Shown here one piece after another: positions 1-8,740 of a stretch of 63,203 nt of DNA; within the stretch, counting starts at the first letter, position 1, and every line of letters starts with the position of its first letter. A program made the position numbers and the translations under genes. Source of the DNA: Candidatus Poribacteria bacterium (GTDB lineage Bacteria; Poribacteria; WGA-4E; WGA-3G); the NCBI GenBank assembly GCA_003635185.1, contig PYJA01000089.1:1-63203 (forward strand), read 5' to 3'. The notes beneath the pieces were generated by a model. That model was not told the origin of the DNA and made no database searches. It was given only the letters and a program-made list of their open reading frames with translations.

Positions 1-302
1 TCAAGCTCCAAACTAACAGGGGTGCCGGGAGCAAGCTTAGGTTTGGAGGCCTGCTTTTTCGCAAAGGCACGTATCCATTTCAGCACAGCAGGCATAGAGA
101 CATCAAAAAGTTTTGAGATAGCATGCATTGAAATGCCATGAGAATATAAAAGCACAGACAACCTTTTATGACCGGGTGGATATCCTCTGGGTGTCGTGCG
201 CGTCCATTGATACCCACACGCTTTACATTTATAGCGTTGAGCTTCGTTGACGAACCCGTTTTTCACAAAGTGCTTGTTTTGACATCTTGGACAACTTTTC
301 AT
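1..302 (-). CDS. IS1-like transposase, N-terminal part (cut by window edge)
   Basis: The reading frame is open from the ATG at 302 to the window edge, so about 100 residues are visible and the C-terminus is missing. It begins MKSCPRCQNKHFVKNG and has a four-cysteine zinc ribbon (CPRC and, some 19 residues on, CKACGYQW). A helix-turn-helix follows (SMHAISKLFDVSMPAVLKWI), as in the InsA part of IS1-type transposases. The visible frame stops at ..GTPVSLEL, just where the InsB-like catalytic part (D-E-x-W) would be expected. A strong ribosome binding site (GGAGG) lies 6 bases before the ATG. The IS1 assignment rests on the zinc ribbon/HTH arrangement; an IS1595-type element is the main alternative. 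Confidence 0.75.
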   Translation of the reverse strand, partial: MKSCPRCQNKHFVKNGFVNEAQRYKCKACGYQWTRTTPRGYPPGHKRLSVLLYSHGISMHAISKLFDVSMPAVLKWIRAFAKKQASKPKLAPGTPVSLEL

Positions 303-359
303 GATATCCTCCGAGTAAAGTGAATTGTTGTTATGGAGGGGACAGAGTAACAACACTTA
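1..359 (-). mobile_element. End of an IS1-like insertion sequence (partial)
   Basis: The transposase starts at 302 and reads out of the window. The 57 bases upstream contain a small inverted repeat (GTTGTTA 327-333 and TAACAAC 348-354), which is a plausible terminal region. The outer boundary near 355-359 is a guess because the other end and any target duplication lie outside the window. Confidence 0.4.
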
Positions 360-386
360 AGTCAATAAAAAATCGTCTAAAGGACA

Positions 387-415
387 TTGACACCCTTTGT
401 CCAATATGTTATCAT
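387..415 (+). promoter_or_regulatory. Probable sigma-70 promoter for the 519 gene
   Basis: TTGACA at 387-392 and TATCAT at 410-415 are separated by 17 bp. The nearest downstream gene start on the same strand is 519. Confidence 0.45.
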
Positions 416-518
416 TTAGAAAATTGTTTTGATGCATCACAGTTTAGAGGGGCTGCGAACTTGAACATCATTATTTGGTTAACACCCTCGGATTTTTTAA
501 GCACAAAAGAGATATGCA

Positions 519-1187
519 ATGATTATAATTGATCTGCACGAACTACTGACTTGGATAAGCATCCTAATAACGGGTATCGGTGTAGTATGGCTTTTTATAT
601 GGATTGGCTATCTTTTGGATAAACGCTTTGACTCCGAGCTCCTCACGCTATTTATATGGGTCGTTGGGTTCTTTTGTGGGATATTTGTCATTTACGCTCT
701 TGTGGAAACGCACACAGAGGAGAAAACAATGATTATGACGCATCTTGAACGCGTATGGATTGAATTGAGAGAGAGAGCAATAACTTATCTAAATGAACTC
801 TACCAGTATTTTATTGAATTTTTAATCCCTGTGGGGCTTGCGTTTCTTGTGTATTTCGCAGTTTTTTGGGGTATTTGTGAGAGTATCCAGTTTCTTAAAG
901 AGAAGCGACGCGCCAGAAGCCACTCCCGTGAACCCCTCCGTCTCCCGAAAGAACCGCTTTTTGTAAAATTTTTTCGGCGGCTTCGGATTTTCTTTATAAT
1001 TTTATGCGTAATTCTTATTTCTTATGTCAGTTATACTGTTATAAGCGTTTTGCTGAAATATGGTTTGCTGAAATATATAGTCAGCATACTTGCGTTATGT
1101 GTGTTCCTTTTGGGGATACTGATCGCTACATCTATTTATAACAGGAGACATACACATGAAAACACAGAAACACCCCCTCACCCGTAG
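519..1187 (+). CDS. Polytopic membrane protein of unknown function
   Basis: I do not recognise the family. The 222-residue product has about five hydrophobic segments (roughly residues 8-32, 41-65, 98-124, 152-178 and 184-207). Basic linkers lie between them, for example KEKRRARSHSRE around 128-140. The C-terminus is short and histidine/threonine-rich. A sigma-70-like promoter sits about 100 bases upstream. The annotated ATG is preceded only by a weak purine-rich stretch. The end of the gene overlaps a possible 27-codon ORF that has a better ribosome binding site. Confidence 0.65.
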   Translation: MIIIDLHELLTWISILITGIGVVWLFIWIGYLLDKRFDSELLTLFIWVVGFFCGIFVIYALVETHTEEKTMIMTHLERVWIELRERAITYLNELYQYFIEFLIPVGLAFLVYFAVFWGICESIQFLKEKRRARSHSREPLRLPKEPLFVKFFRRLRIFFIILCVILISYVSYTVISVLLKYGLLKYIVSILALCVFLLGILIATSIYNRRHTHENTETPPHP

Positions 1188-1239
1188 AGAGAAACTGCTA
1201 ATCAGCGGTCTTTGTGGGATTGCGATTTTGTTTGTATAG
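1156..1239 (+). CDS. Possible 27-residue membrane peptide
   Basis: A short frame starting MKTQKHPLTRREKLL and ending in one hydrophobic stretch (ISGLCGIAILFV). It has a good ribosome binding site (AGGAGA, 8 bases before the ATG) and overlaps the end of the upstream membrane protein gene by 32 bases, as coupled genes often do. It could equally be the truncated start of a longer membrane protein. Confidence 0.3.
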   Translation: MKTQKHPLTRREKLLISGLCGIAILFV

Positions 1240-1270
1240 TGATAAAGATTTCTCTAAAGGAGATACCAGC

Positions 1271-2154
1271 ATGGCTCACATTTGGAGAAAAGAACGGACA
1301 GACCGCAGTAGAATCCTTGATAAATTCTACACGAAACAGGAAGTAGTCAAAAGGTGTTTAGATGAAGTCCATCAACCACCTTACATCTATGATTGCGTGA
1401 TAGAACCTTCTGCGGGAGATGGTGCTTTCTATAAAAATATTGAACATGACACCAAAATAGCAATTGATATTGATCCACAACATGATGAGATTGTCAGAGG
1501 TGACTGGTTCAATTATAATATAAGTGAAGATTACGAGCGTGTATTAGTTATAGGGAATCCGCCGTTTGGTCAATATCAGAAACTCTCTTCAAAATTTATA
1601 TCCCATGCTATTTCATTTCGTAATGTCCAAACAATTGCTTTTATTTTACCAGATGTTTATAGAAACATACACGGCAAAAAATATTACCATATAATTGGAG
1701 AATAGTTTCCATCACCGCATTAGGAAAGAATTGTTTTACATTAGAAGGAAAAGACTACCATGTGCCAGCGAGTTTCTTCATCTTTGATAAATCAGAAGGA
1801 AAAGATTTAAGAGTTGATCCGAATGCCTACACAGAAACAAACGATTTTAAATTCTCAAATAAAGATGATTTTGACATATTTGTATTCGGTGCTTCGCCAA
1901 AAAGAATTACAAAAAATCCGACACCAAACAATAGAGGATACTATCTAAAGTCAAAAATTCCAGTAGAAGATTTAATCTCTCGAATCAAAGCAGTTGATTG
2001 AAATGGAAATTCTTGTGCAAATGGTGGTGTATTTTGGCTTACAAAATATGAATTTTTGGAACAATACATTAAATGCCATGAACCAAATAGAAAAAAAGAG
2101 AGTCCGTTGAGATGGATTAACAACTATCACAAAGAGGGTGGCATTTTTCAATAG
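1271..2154 (+). pseudogene. Broken SAM-dependent adenine-type DNA methyltransferase
   Basis: The first part encodes a SAM-binding motif (EPSAGDGAF) and the catalytic motif NPPFGQ of amino-methyltransferases. The likely start is the ATG at 1271 with AAAGGAGA upstream. At about 1662-1672 the coherent protein moves from frame 2 to frame 1 (DVYR, then KHTRQKILPYNWRIVSIT). That frame continues through HVPASFFIFDKSEG, meets TGA at 1999-2001, then reads on sensibly (NGNSCANGGVFWLTKYEF) to TAG at 2152-2154. One frameshift plus one internal stop make this a decayed gene. The TGA most easily replaces TGG. No restriction partner is adjacent. Confidence 0.8.
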
Positions 2155-2171
2155 TATATCACATTTTCTAT

Positions 2172-2960
2172 ATGCAAAAGATTAAAATAAAAAACAAATT
2201 AGAAATAGGAAAAATGAGGCATAGCGGGCAAGCCGCAGCAAAGGTTTTGCAGGCAATTGCAGATACGATTCAGCCGGGGATAACGACTTACGAATTAGAA
2301 ATGGTCTCCCGTAAAATGATTGCTAATCTAAACGCTAAACCATCGTTTTACGGATATGTAATTCCGGACCACAGTCCTTTTCCCGCCACAATCTGTGTCT
2401 CTCCCAATGACAAAGTCATTCACGGTATTCCTGATAAGAGAGAAGAATTGCTGGAAGGTGATATTATCGGTGTGGATACCGCTGTGAGTATTGGCGGCTA
2501 TCACGGGGATAACGCCTTTACTTTTCCAGTAGGAAAAATATCTACCGAAGCACAGCGATTACTTGATGTGACGAAAGATTCGCTGTATGCTGCAATAGCG
2601 GAAGCGAAGCCAGGGAACCGTATTGGGGATGTCTCTTTCCAACTACAAAACGTTGCTGAAAAGGCAGGGTTCTCCGTAATTGAGGATTTTGCTGGGCACG
2701 GTATCGGTAGACACTTGCATGAAGAACCGCAAATATTAACTATTGGCAAACGGGGACGTGGTACCCGTTTGCGTCCGGGGATGGTACTGGCAATTGAGGC
2801 AATGGTCAACGCTGGACACTCGAGCGTAGATGTTTTGGAAGATGGGTGGGGTGTTATGACATCAGATGGCAGTTTGTCCGCCTTTTTTGAGCATACGGTG
2901 GCTGTTCTTTCAGACGGGCCTGAGATTTTAACGGAGAGTCCAATATGGGAAAAATTTTAA
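2172..2960 (+). CDS. map: Methionine aminopeptidase, type I
   Basis: Removes the N-terminal methionine from new proteins in the cytoplasm. The 262-residue length is normal for the bacterial type I enzyme. All metal and catalytic residues are visible: H84 (KVIHGIP), D102 and D113 (GVDTAVSIGGYHGDN), H176 (GHGIGRHLHEEP), E209 (LAIEAMV) and E240 (FFEHTVAV). The gene overlaps the start of ccmC by 16 bases, so the two are probably translationally coupled. Being upstream of cytochrome c maturation genes rather than in a ribosomal operon is mildly unusual. Confidence 0.97.
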   Translation: MQKIKIKNKLEIGKMRHSGQAAAKVLQAIADTIQPGITTYELEMVSRKMIANLNAKPSFYGYVIPDHSPFPATICVSPNDKVIHGIPDKREELLEGDIIGVDTAVSIGGYHGDNAFTFPVGKISTEAQRLLDVTKDSLYAAIAEAKPGNRIGDVSFQLQNVAEKAGFSVIEDFAGHGIGRHLHEEPQILTIGKRGRGTRLRPGMVLAIEAMVNAGHSSVDVLEDGWGVMTSDGSLSAFFEHTVAVLSDGPEILTESPIWEKF

Positions 2961-3724
2961 TGGCTATCTTTCGAGTTTGCAGACAGGGATTTTGTTCTTC
3001 GCTGCGCTTTGTTGCTACAGAGTTTCGGGAAATATTTTCTGCACTCCGAATTTTATATGAATCTCGAATGGCTTTCGCTATCGCCGCAGCCATGTTTTTC
3101 ATCTCCCTCTTTCTTATCTTTGGATATGCAGAGGTTGAAAAAACAATGTTAGAGGTACAGAAAATTTTCTACCTCCACGTTTCAGCTGCGATGACCGTTT
3201 ATCTGGTATTCGGTGTAAACTTTATATTTAGCATCAAATATCTAATTAAACGCAAACCTGACGATGATCTACTGGCAGTATCAGCAGCAGAAATAGGTCT
3301 TGTTTTTTGTACTATTGTGCTGCTTTCTGGACCAATTTGGGCAAAATATGCTTGGAATACATGGTGGAATTGGGAAGCACGACTCACGAGTACGCTTGTT
3401 CTCTGGTTAATGTACGTTGGGTATTTCATTCTCCGTTCAGCTTTAGCTGAAGACAACCGCAAACTCTATTCAGCGGTGCTTGGTATTATCGCCTTCTTTA
3501 ATGTACCGATAGTCCATTTTGCCACAAAATTGTGGAAAGGAAAACTGCATCCAGCACGTGGTACCAAATTTAGTGAAGAACCTACAATTTTATATACATG
3601 GATTGCAGTTTTAGTAGCATTCATTGTACTTTTTTCACTATTATTAATTCTGCAGTATCAGATCAAAAAAACGGAGTCGCGCTATGAGGTGATTCGCCGG
3701 AAACATATAGAGGAGACATCTTGA
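2945..3724 (+). CDS. ccmC: Cytochrome c maturation protein CcmC (haem handling)
   Basis: Integral membrane protein that passes haem to the periplasmic chaperone CcmE during c-type cytochrome assembly. Of 259 residues, the tryptophan-rich periplasmic motif is WNTWWNWEARLTST at 137-150, and the flanking haem-ligand histidines are H78 (YLHVSAAM) and H191 (PIVHFATKLW). About six transmembrane helices are visible. A GGAGAG ribosome site precedes the ATG at 2945; a second ATG at 2960 overlaps the map stop. The N-terminus is about 40 residues longer than a typical CcmC. ccmA, ccmB and ccmE are not in the window. The c-type domain of the 17673 protein is one possible local client. Confidence 0.92.
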   Translation: MGKILMAIFRVCRQGFCSSLRFVATEFREIFSALRILYESRMAFAIAAAMFFISLFLIFGYAEVEKTMLEVQKIFYLHVSAAMTVYLVFGVNFIFSIKYLIKRKPDDDLLAVSAAEIGLVFCTIVLLSGPIWAKYAWNTWWNWEARLTSTLVLWLMYVGYFILRSALAEDNRKLYSAVLGIIAFFNVPIVHFATKLWKGKLHPARGTKFSEEPTILYTWIAVLVAFIVLFSLLLILQYQIKKTESRYEVIRRKHIEETS

Positions 3725-4116
3725 TGCGAATTGTAATTATAGTTAGTTTTCTAATCATTGTCGGTTTAGTGTTCTTGGCAATTCAGGTGCCCACTTTGGA
3801 TCAGAAAAAGATTGACGCAGCAATCAAAGAAGCAATATCACAATCTCAAGTTGCTACGGAGGATGAAGACACTGTCCGACAAACTGTCACCCTTTCAATA
3901 GATAAACTTGAAAAGGCACAACGCACACGCCTCAAATATCTTGTCTCTGCCTATCTCGTTATATGGTTGGTTTTCATGCTCTACTTAGTGCGATTGGGGA
4001 GGCAGCAGCAGGCATTAGACCAACGTCTTGCGCAATTAGAACAGGAAACATCCGATAGTGGAGAAGAAACTATGATTGACTCTTATGAGTCAATTGATAG
4101 AACTCATAGTGAATAG
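3721..4116 (+). CDS. CcmD-like haem exporter accessory protein with N-terminal extension
   Basis: Overlaps ccmC by four bases (ATGA). The 131-residue product has an N-terminal membrane helix (residues 3-23), a polar middle, then a CcmD-like stretch at about 76-100: Y-x-x-S-A-Y-x-x-x-W followed by a helix and R-x-x-R-Q-Q. CcmD is normally 50-70 residues, so about 70 residues here are extra. The position after ccmC supports the call, but the similarity is short, so I give no firm symbol. Confidence 0.65.
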   Translation: MMRIVIIVSFLIIVGLVFLAIQVPTLDQKKIDAAIKEAISQSQVATEDEDTVRQTVTLSIDKLEKAQRTRLKYLVSAYLVIWLVFMLYLVRLGRQQQALDQRLAQLEQETSDSGEETMIDSYESIDRTHSE

Positions 4117-4150
4117 GTATCTGAAGTAGAATGAGGCATCAAACATACCC

Positions 4151-6037
4151 TTACTGTTTTGTCACTTCTACTCCCTGAAAAACCAGATGACCTTTTTCAA
4201 ATTTTTTATCGTCATCCTCTGTCATCTCGTAATGAATAAAAATCGCATAACTCCTTCCTTTTTGAAAAGTCATGTTTTGTAAAGAGAATTTATCATCATT
4301 TTTCGCGATAGGGTTTTTAGCGGTGAGCATCACGGTTCCCCTAACTTGTGTTTTCTTTGTAGATACTTTAACATTTGGATTGTCACTCACATTTTCCTCA
4401 GTACCTTCAATAGATTCTGCATGTACTTTTACGACCATGTCTCCATACACGTTGCCATTTACAGGGGTATAAAAGAAAGTTAGCTTATATTGACCTGACT
4501 GGTCAGGTTCAAAAAAATACAGTGCATCGCTTTGCTCTACCGGGTTAATTTTTTCTGTAGGAAGAATGATTCTATCCTCAAAGCGGGGACGGTAACCGGA
4601 AGAGGTGTCGCTTTTATATACCCTTTCTGTTTTGATCTTTGTTATAGGTCGGTGAAATCCGCCGCGCAGAATAATCACATTTTGGCTATCCCCGGCCCAT
4701 GTGCCTCGATCACTTTTCCTCAGAACGCCTTTTCCCTTTGTCCCTTTAATTTCATAAAAATACGGAAGGATCTTTTGATAGCAAAAACTATTATACCCTC
4801 TCCATGTATAGAGAAGTACACTGCCTGCATTATGGCCTAACGCAAAGGTATGTCCTACCTCATGATTATAATCCATATGCTCATTGATTCTAACCCTTTG
4901 TCGCATCCCACCTCCCGCATCGGCATTGATCACTTGGGAATAATAAGGTTTATTCTCTCCGCTCCATTTTTTCCATCCAAAAAGCGGTGCCATTTGGTGC
5001 TCTGTATGGTAAAGATGATATACCTCTCTGAGGATCCCTTTGTGCTCTATAGTCTCTAGTATTTTATCGATTTCTGCTTTGAGTCCATCTCCATAAGCCA
5101 TCCACCCTTGGGCATAGTTTGGGGCATCGGGGTGGATTTCAACTCTTATTGGAAACTGGCTATAACCCTTTGTATACGACTTGCCTACAATCGTGTTGAA
5201 ATAGTAAGAGTCATAAGTGAAAGAGCCGCGTCTCACCCAATGATAATATTCTGGATGAAACGTATAGTATTTCGGAAGGGTTGCTTCCTTATCTCCTGCT
5301 CTATCCGCCTTGTCCTCTTTCTCTTGAGTCACACGCATCGCATCTGTTGCTTCCTTATCTCCTGCACTATCCGCCCCTTCCCATCCCTTGGGAACAACAC
5401 ATATCTGTAACAATAAAAAAGGACTCGCCTCAAATAAGGTGATACACTCCTTTGCAAAAATCGTTCGTTTGCTGGGTTTATGGATGATATTCAAAGTGTA
5501 GACTTTATTAATACTCTCGACTAACCCACCCCCTAAATACGCCTTTGGCTGAATGACAATGCTGTCTTTGATAAAACTTTCCATCCCTTGAATACCTACA
5601 TGAAACTGCCCGCTCTTGTAATCATTATAAGTCGGAACGACTTGACTGTTCTCGTCTGTTAATTCAAACGTGTGCTCCTTAAAGAAAGTCGCTAAACGTG
5701 AGTTGTCACTGAGGGTAATCGATAGACGTGAGTAGGGCGTTATAACCAACCTGCCTTCGTGTTCTTTATTTTCGTAAATTGTCTTTGGAATGAAGTCTTT
5801 TCGTAAATCCTCACCTAATGCGTATTCATAATAAGTGGCAAGTTCCCTATTGTGTTTGGCCAGTTTAACTCTTTTATTTATAAATCGCGGATGACTTACA
5901 GGAACAAAATTAATGGCACTCACAAAGATATCAGTAGGCTCCTGCAAAATAGCAGTAGGCTCTTGCATCTGACTCCAATGACCACACCCACTAAAAACGC
6001 TAAAAAGCAAAGCCAGTATAAGAAAATGGTATTTCAT
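4151..6037 (-). CDS. Lipoprotein with HExxHxxxxxH zinc metallopeptidase motif
   Basis: Of 628 residues, the N-terminus is a lipoprotein signal (hydrophobic to about 15, lipobox VFSGC with C18), so the protein should be anchored outside the cytoplasm. HEVGHTFALGH at 392-402 is a metzincin/M66-like zinc site. The C-terminal third looks like beta-sandwich modules. Two places show recent duplication: EPTAILQEPTDI near 26-37, and two DxAGDKEAT copies at about 223-231 and 245-253. AAGGAGAT precedes the start. It is convergent with the ccm genes. The peptidase family is inferred from the motif only. Confidence 0.82.
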   Translation of the reverse strand: MKYHFLILALLFSVFSGCGHWSQMQEPTAILQEPTDIFVSAINFVPVSHPRFINKRVKLAKHNRELATYYEYALGEDLRKDFIPKTIYENKEHEGRLVITPYSRLSITLSDNSRLATFFKEHTFELTDENSQVVPTYNDYKSGQFHVGIQGMESFIKDSIVIQPKAYLGGGLVESINKVYTLNIIHKPSKRTIFAKECITLFEASPFLLLQICVVPKGWEGADSAGDKEATDAMRVTQEKEDKADRAGDKEATLPKYYTFHPEYYHWVRRGSFTYDSYYFNTIVGKSYTKGYSQFPIRVEIHPDAPNYAQGWMAYGDGLKAEIDKILETIEHKGILREVYHLYHTEHQMAPLFGWKKWSGENKPYYSQVINADAGGGMRQRVRINEHMDYNHEVGHTFALGHNAGSVLLYTWRGYNSFCYQKILPYFYEIKGTKGKGVLRKSDRGTWAGDSQNVIILRGGFHRPITKIKTERVYKSDTSSGYRPRFEDRIILPTEKINPVEQSDALYFFEPDQSGQYKLTFFYTPVNGNVYGDMVVKVHAESIEGTEENVSDNPNVKVSTKKTQVRGTVMLTAKNPIAKNDDKFSLQNMTFQKGRSYAIFIHYEMTEDDDKKFEKGHLVFQGVEVTKQ

Positions 6038-6355
6038 TTGACATCTCCTTTTTTTTGGGAAGAATGTTTATTGAAAAGTTTGGAAAATTTTTACGCAAGA
6101 AGTAGTTTTGGACTTGCAAATTTCCTAAATTTGTAGTGGTATCTCACAATTCCATTTAGATTTTGATAACTGGTCATGAGTTAGCCTCCAAAAAGTAGAT
6201 TGTTACAAGTTTAACAGAGACTAACTAAAAAAACAATTAATTCGTTATAATGTGTATTGTCAATATCACCTGGAAACGCGAGATTGCGTATTTGACAGGT
6301 GTAAAATATGTTGGTGTAGTCCCTTTGTAAGAATCCCAAAATGTGTTTTTGGAAT
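6038..6355. other. Intergenic region between two minus-strand genes
   Basis: I see no gene here. Bases 6091-6120 (TTACGCAAGAAGTAG then TTTTGGACTTGCAA) closely match 17358-17386, so this is one copy of a short dispersed repeat. A TTGACA on the minus strand (6263-6258) is followed only by a weak -10. Confidence 0.5.
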
Positions 6356-7303
6356 TTATAAACTGACAAGCCAATTAGATAATGAGGCAATTTGATCTGC
6401 GTTTGTTAAGTTAGCTGCGTTCTTAAGTGTTCCTTCCTCAAGATGTCTCCAAATTTCTTGTGCCATGCTGTCAACAATAACAGCCCCGATAAAAAAGAGA
6501 GTTGGTGATAAATTTTTAGATGCAAAAGCTGTTCTGATACGAGTTAGTGCAGTTTGTGCCGTTTTCCAATGTTCGTCGGCACCTGCTGGATCAATTCCTC
6601 CTTTTAGTTCGCCAAAAGCAATAAATTTTTCAGGAATTCTATAAGTCGCAGGCTTAATTTCGTCTGGAGCACAATGAAGTAGACACATATCAATGTTTTT
6701 CTTCACTAATGGAATAGTTCGGTTATAAATTAGCGTTCGTATTTCACCATCCCTTTTCCAACTAAGTGCTTTGAGACTCAATTCTATATCCGCTTCACCA
6801 TTCTTTCCCTCAATCCATGTGTTACTAACAGCGTTAAGCCATTGATAAGCTGTTTCAGTCAGAGTCAGGGCAGAAATGATTGCTCGGGTTAGTTTTCTTT
6901 CTGCTAACTTGCCCGCAATGTTTCGCATCACACCACCTAACGAATCTCCACGTGTCAACAGAAATCGATAAACTAATTCCTCTACAAACTCTGTGCCAGC
7001 AGGTTCTAAAAAATTTTCTATTAATTGTTCTATTGCTCTTGTTTGGTTGACCTCATCTGTGTACCCAAGTGCCTTATCTGAAAATCCTGCAGCTGTTAGT
7101 AACGCGGGTCGAATCTCATCAATTTTGAGTAAATCAATAGGGGTTTTTGCCTGTGATGCAAAAACTTTGAATGCCCGTGCTTGCTCGACAAAAGGCGTTG
7201 CCTGCCGATTCCTTTCCAATGCAAGAGCGACAAAACCAGAGCGAATTTCTTCAGGGGGAGTTATGAGATCGCTGCTATTAGATAAATGTTGAATATTCGA
7301 CAT
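6356..7303 (-). CDS. AvaI/BsoBI-family type II restriction endonuclease
   Basis: The cytoplasmic product should cut unmethylated DNA, by family CYCGRG. From the preferred ATG at 7303 it is 315 residues, close to known members (about 315-323). The signature is FGELKGGIDPAGADEHWKTA, holding the E-x-K of the catalytic core and the downstream histidine. A longer frame starts at 7417, but it would overlap the methyltransferase gene by 140 bases. The 7303 start overlaps it by 26 bases and begins MSNIQHLS. The ribosome site is weak, so coupling to the upstream gene is likely. Expression after the methyltransferase fits a protective order. The exact target sequence is inferred from the family. Confidence 0.85.
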   Translation of the reverse strand: MSNIQHLSNSSDLITPPEEIRSGFVALALERNRQATPFVEQARAFKVFASQAKTPIDLLKIDEIRPALLTAAGFSDKALGYTDEVNQTRAIEQLIENFLEPAGTEFVEELVYRFLLTRGDSLGGVMRNIAGKLAERKLTRAIISALTLTETAYQWLNAVSNTWIEGKNGEADIELSLKALSWKRDGEIRTLIYNRTIPLVKKNIDMCLLHCAPDEIKPATYRIPEKFIAFGELKGGIDPAGADEHWKTAQTALTRIRTAFASKNLSPTLFFIGAVIVDSMAQEIWRHLEEGTLKNAANLTNADQIASLSNWLVSL

Positions 7304-8732
7304 TATCTTTTTTCCAAACATACACGCATTTACGAAGTGGTATGCGGCCATACATACCCATTTGCTGACTGCTATTTCCCTTTTTTCCTGGCACAACGAG
7401 GATTTTTTCAACTTCAAATCCCAACGTTCTTGCTATATCAGACAAAATCAAGTCTACGGAAATACCAACGCCCGCGTAGCGAACATTGTCATTCACCATG
7501 AAAAGGCGTGCATTCGGTTTTAACACACGGAAACACTCTCCAATGACACACGCCATTTCAGAAAAATAGCCGCGCACCATTCTCGGAATGCTGTTGTTGT
7601 TTAATGTGCCAGCTGCCTTTTCATGTTCAAGATAGGTATTAATTGTTTTGAGCAATTTCTGATTATTGGCTGCTTCTATAAACGGAGACCATTTCGGGCA
7701 GATTTTTAACAAATCTTTCTCTCTATTTTCTACGGTGCAACTGAGCATTTCCTGTCGTAAATTAGAAACTTCTGCATGTGTGAGACCTAACATCGCCAAC
7801 TCAAGAGCGTAAGTACGGGTGTAATCATATCGATTACAATAAGGTGGCGAAGTCATGATCGCAGTATAAGATTCTGTTTCTAAAGTAGGTAAAATTCCAA
7901 GACAAGAACCTTTGAATAAGTTAATACCACATGATGTTTGTGTAACAGGAAAGAGTGTTATTAGTGTCTCGGCAGAAGTTACATCTGATAATATCTCTTT
8001 TAGTTTGGCGGTTATTGCAGGCGCGAATGAAAGAATTTCACCCTTATTGAACGGCTTTGTGCCTGGTCGTATTTTGCCTGAGCGCGCATCCCAACGTAGA
8101 TATTGCCCATCTTTTCGCGTATAACTGATTGATTCTAAAACGCACAACAATGAGAGACGAAGAATGGCTTGAATTATCTCATTTTCATGTTGCATCGCGC
8201 CCCTATAACGTTCGATTGCATCTACCGTTTCAGAGGGATAAGCGTTTTCCGTAATCCGAAATGTACTAAACGGCACTCTCTGCGGAAAATCCTTCCACGG
8301 TTGTGAGGCGATCCATCGTTCAAGTGTAGCAGTTTCACTTGTGGTCAAACCACTTTGCAATAAAAGTCGTGTTTGGATAATTTCTTGTCCAATAGGTAGT
8401 AATTCTATTCCATCAGCGTGGATATTTTGTTCACTTGCAGCAAACAAGGCCGTGCCTATTCCTGCAAACGGATCAAGCACTTTCCCCTGTGTGCCACCTT
8501 CATAATTACTCAAAAAGTATTCAACAAGTCCCGCTGAAAATGCTTCTTTGTATTTATACCAATTATAGGCAGGTTTGTCTTTGTTTCCCTGAAAGCTCAC
8601 GATCTTCCGAGACAAAAAAGGGGCTATTGAGAATTGCGATTTGAATTCTTCGGTGAGTTCAGCGTCAAGTGCGGTGATTTCGTCACGCAGCTCTGCCGCT
8701 TGCGATTCAAATTCGTTTTCTCGAAAAGTCAT
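7278..8732 (-). CDS. Modification DNA methyltransferase (SPPY type) of the AvaI/BsoBI-like system
   Basis: SAM-dependent methyltransferase expected to protect the site cut by its neighbour. Motif I is VLDPFAGIGTALFAA (about residues 86-100). Motif IV is TSPPYCNRYDYTRTYALELA near 300; SPPY usually goes with N4-cytosine methylation. About 200 residues separate the motifs, which may hold target-recognition parts. I prefer the ATG at 8732, which has AAGGG five bases upstream; a GTG at 8738 would add two residues. The gene overlaps the endonuclease start. The modified base is not provable from sequence. Confidence 0.9.
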   Translation of the reverse strand: MTFRENEFESQAAELRDEITALDAELTEEFKSQFSIAPFLSRKIVSFQGNKDKPAYNWYKYKEAFSAGLVEYFLSNYEGGTQGKVLDPFAGIGTALFAASEQNIHADGIELLPIGQEIIQTRLLLQSGLTTSETATLERWIASQPWKDFPQRVPFSTFRITENAYPSETVDAIERYRGAMQHENEIIQAILRLSLLCVLESISYTRKDGQYLRWDARSGKIRPGTKPFNKGEILSFAPAITAKLKEILSDVTSAETLITLFPVTQTSCGINLFKGSCLGILPTLETESYTAIMTSPPYCNRYDYTRTYALELAMLGLTHAEVSNLRQEMLSCTVENREKDLLKICPKWSPFIEAANNQKLLKTINTYLEHEKAAGTLNNNSIPRMVRGYFSEMACVIGECFRVLKPNARLFMVNDNVRYAGVGISVDLILSDIARTLGFEVEKILVVPGKKGNSSQQMGMYGRIPLRKCVYVWKKDNVEYSTFI

Positions 8733-8740
8733 AAGCACCC

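Noticed and set aside
320-532. 70-codon plus-strand frame starting GTG
   Set aside because: It starts inside the IS end region, has no ribosome site, runs through the promoter of the 519 gene and has no recognisable protein features.
1999-2001. TGA in the methyltransferase gene as another selenocysteine codon
   Set aside because: The gene is already frameshifted, the site is not a redox motif and I see no SECIS-like hairpin after it.
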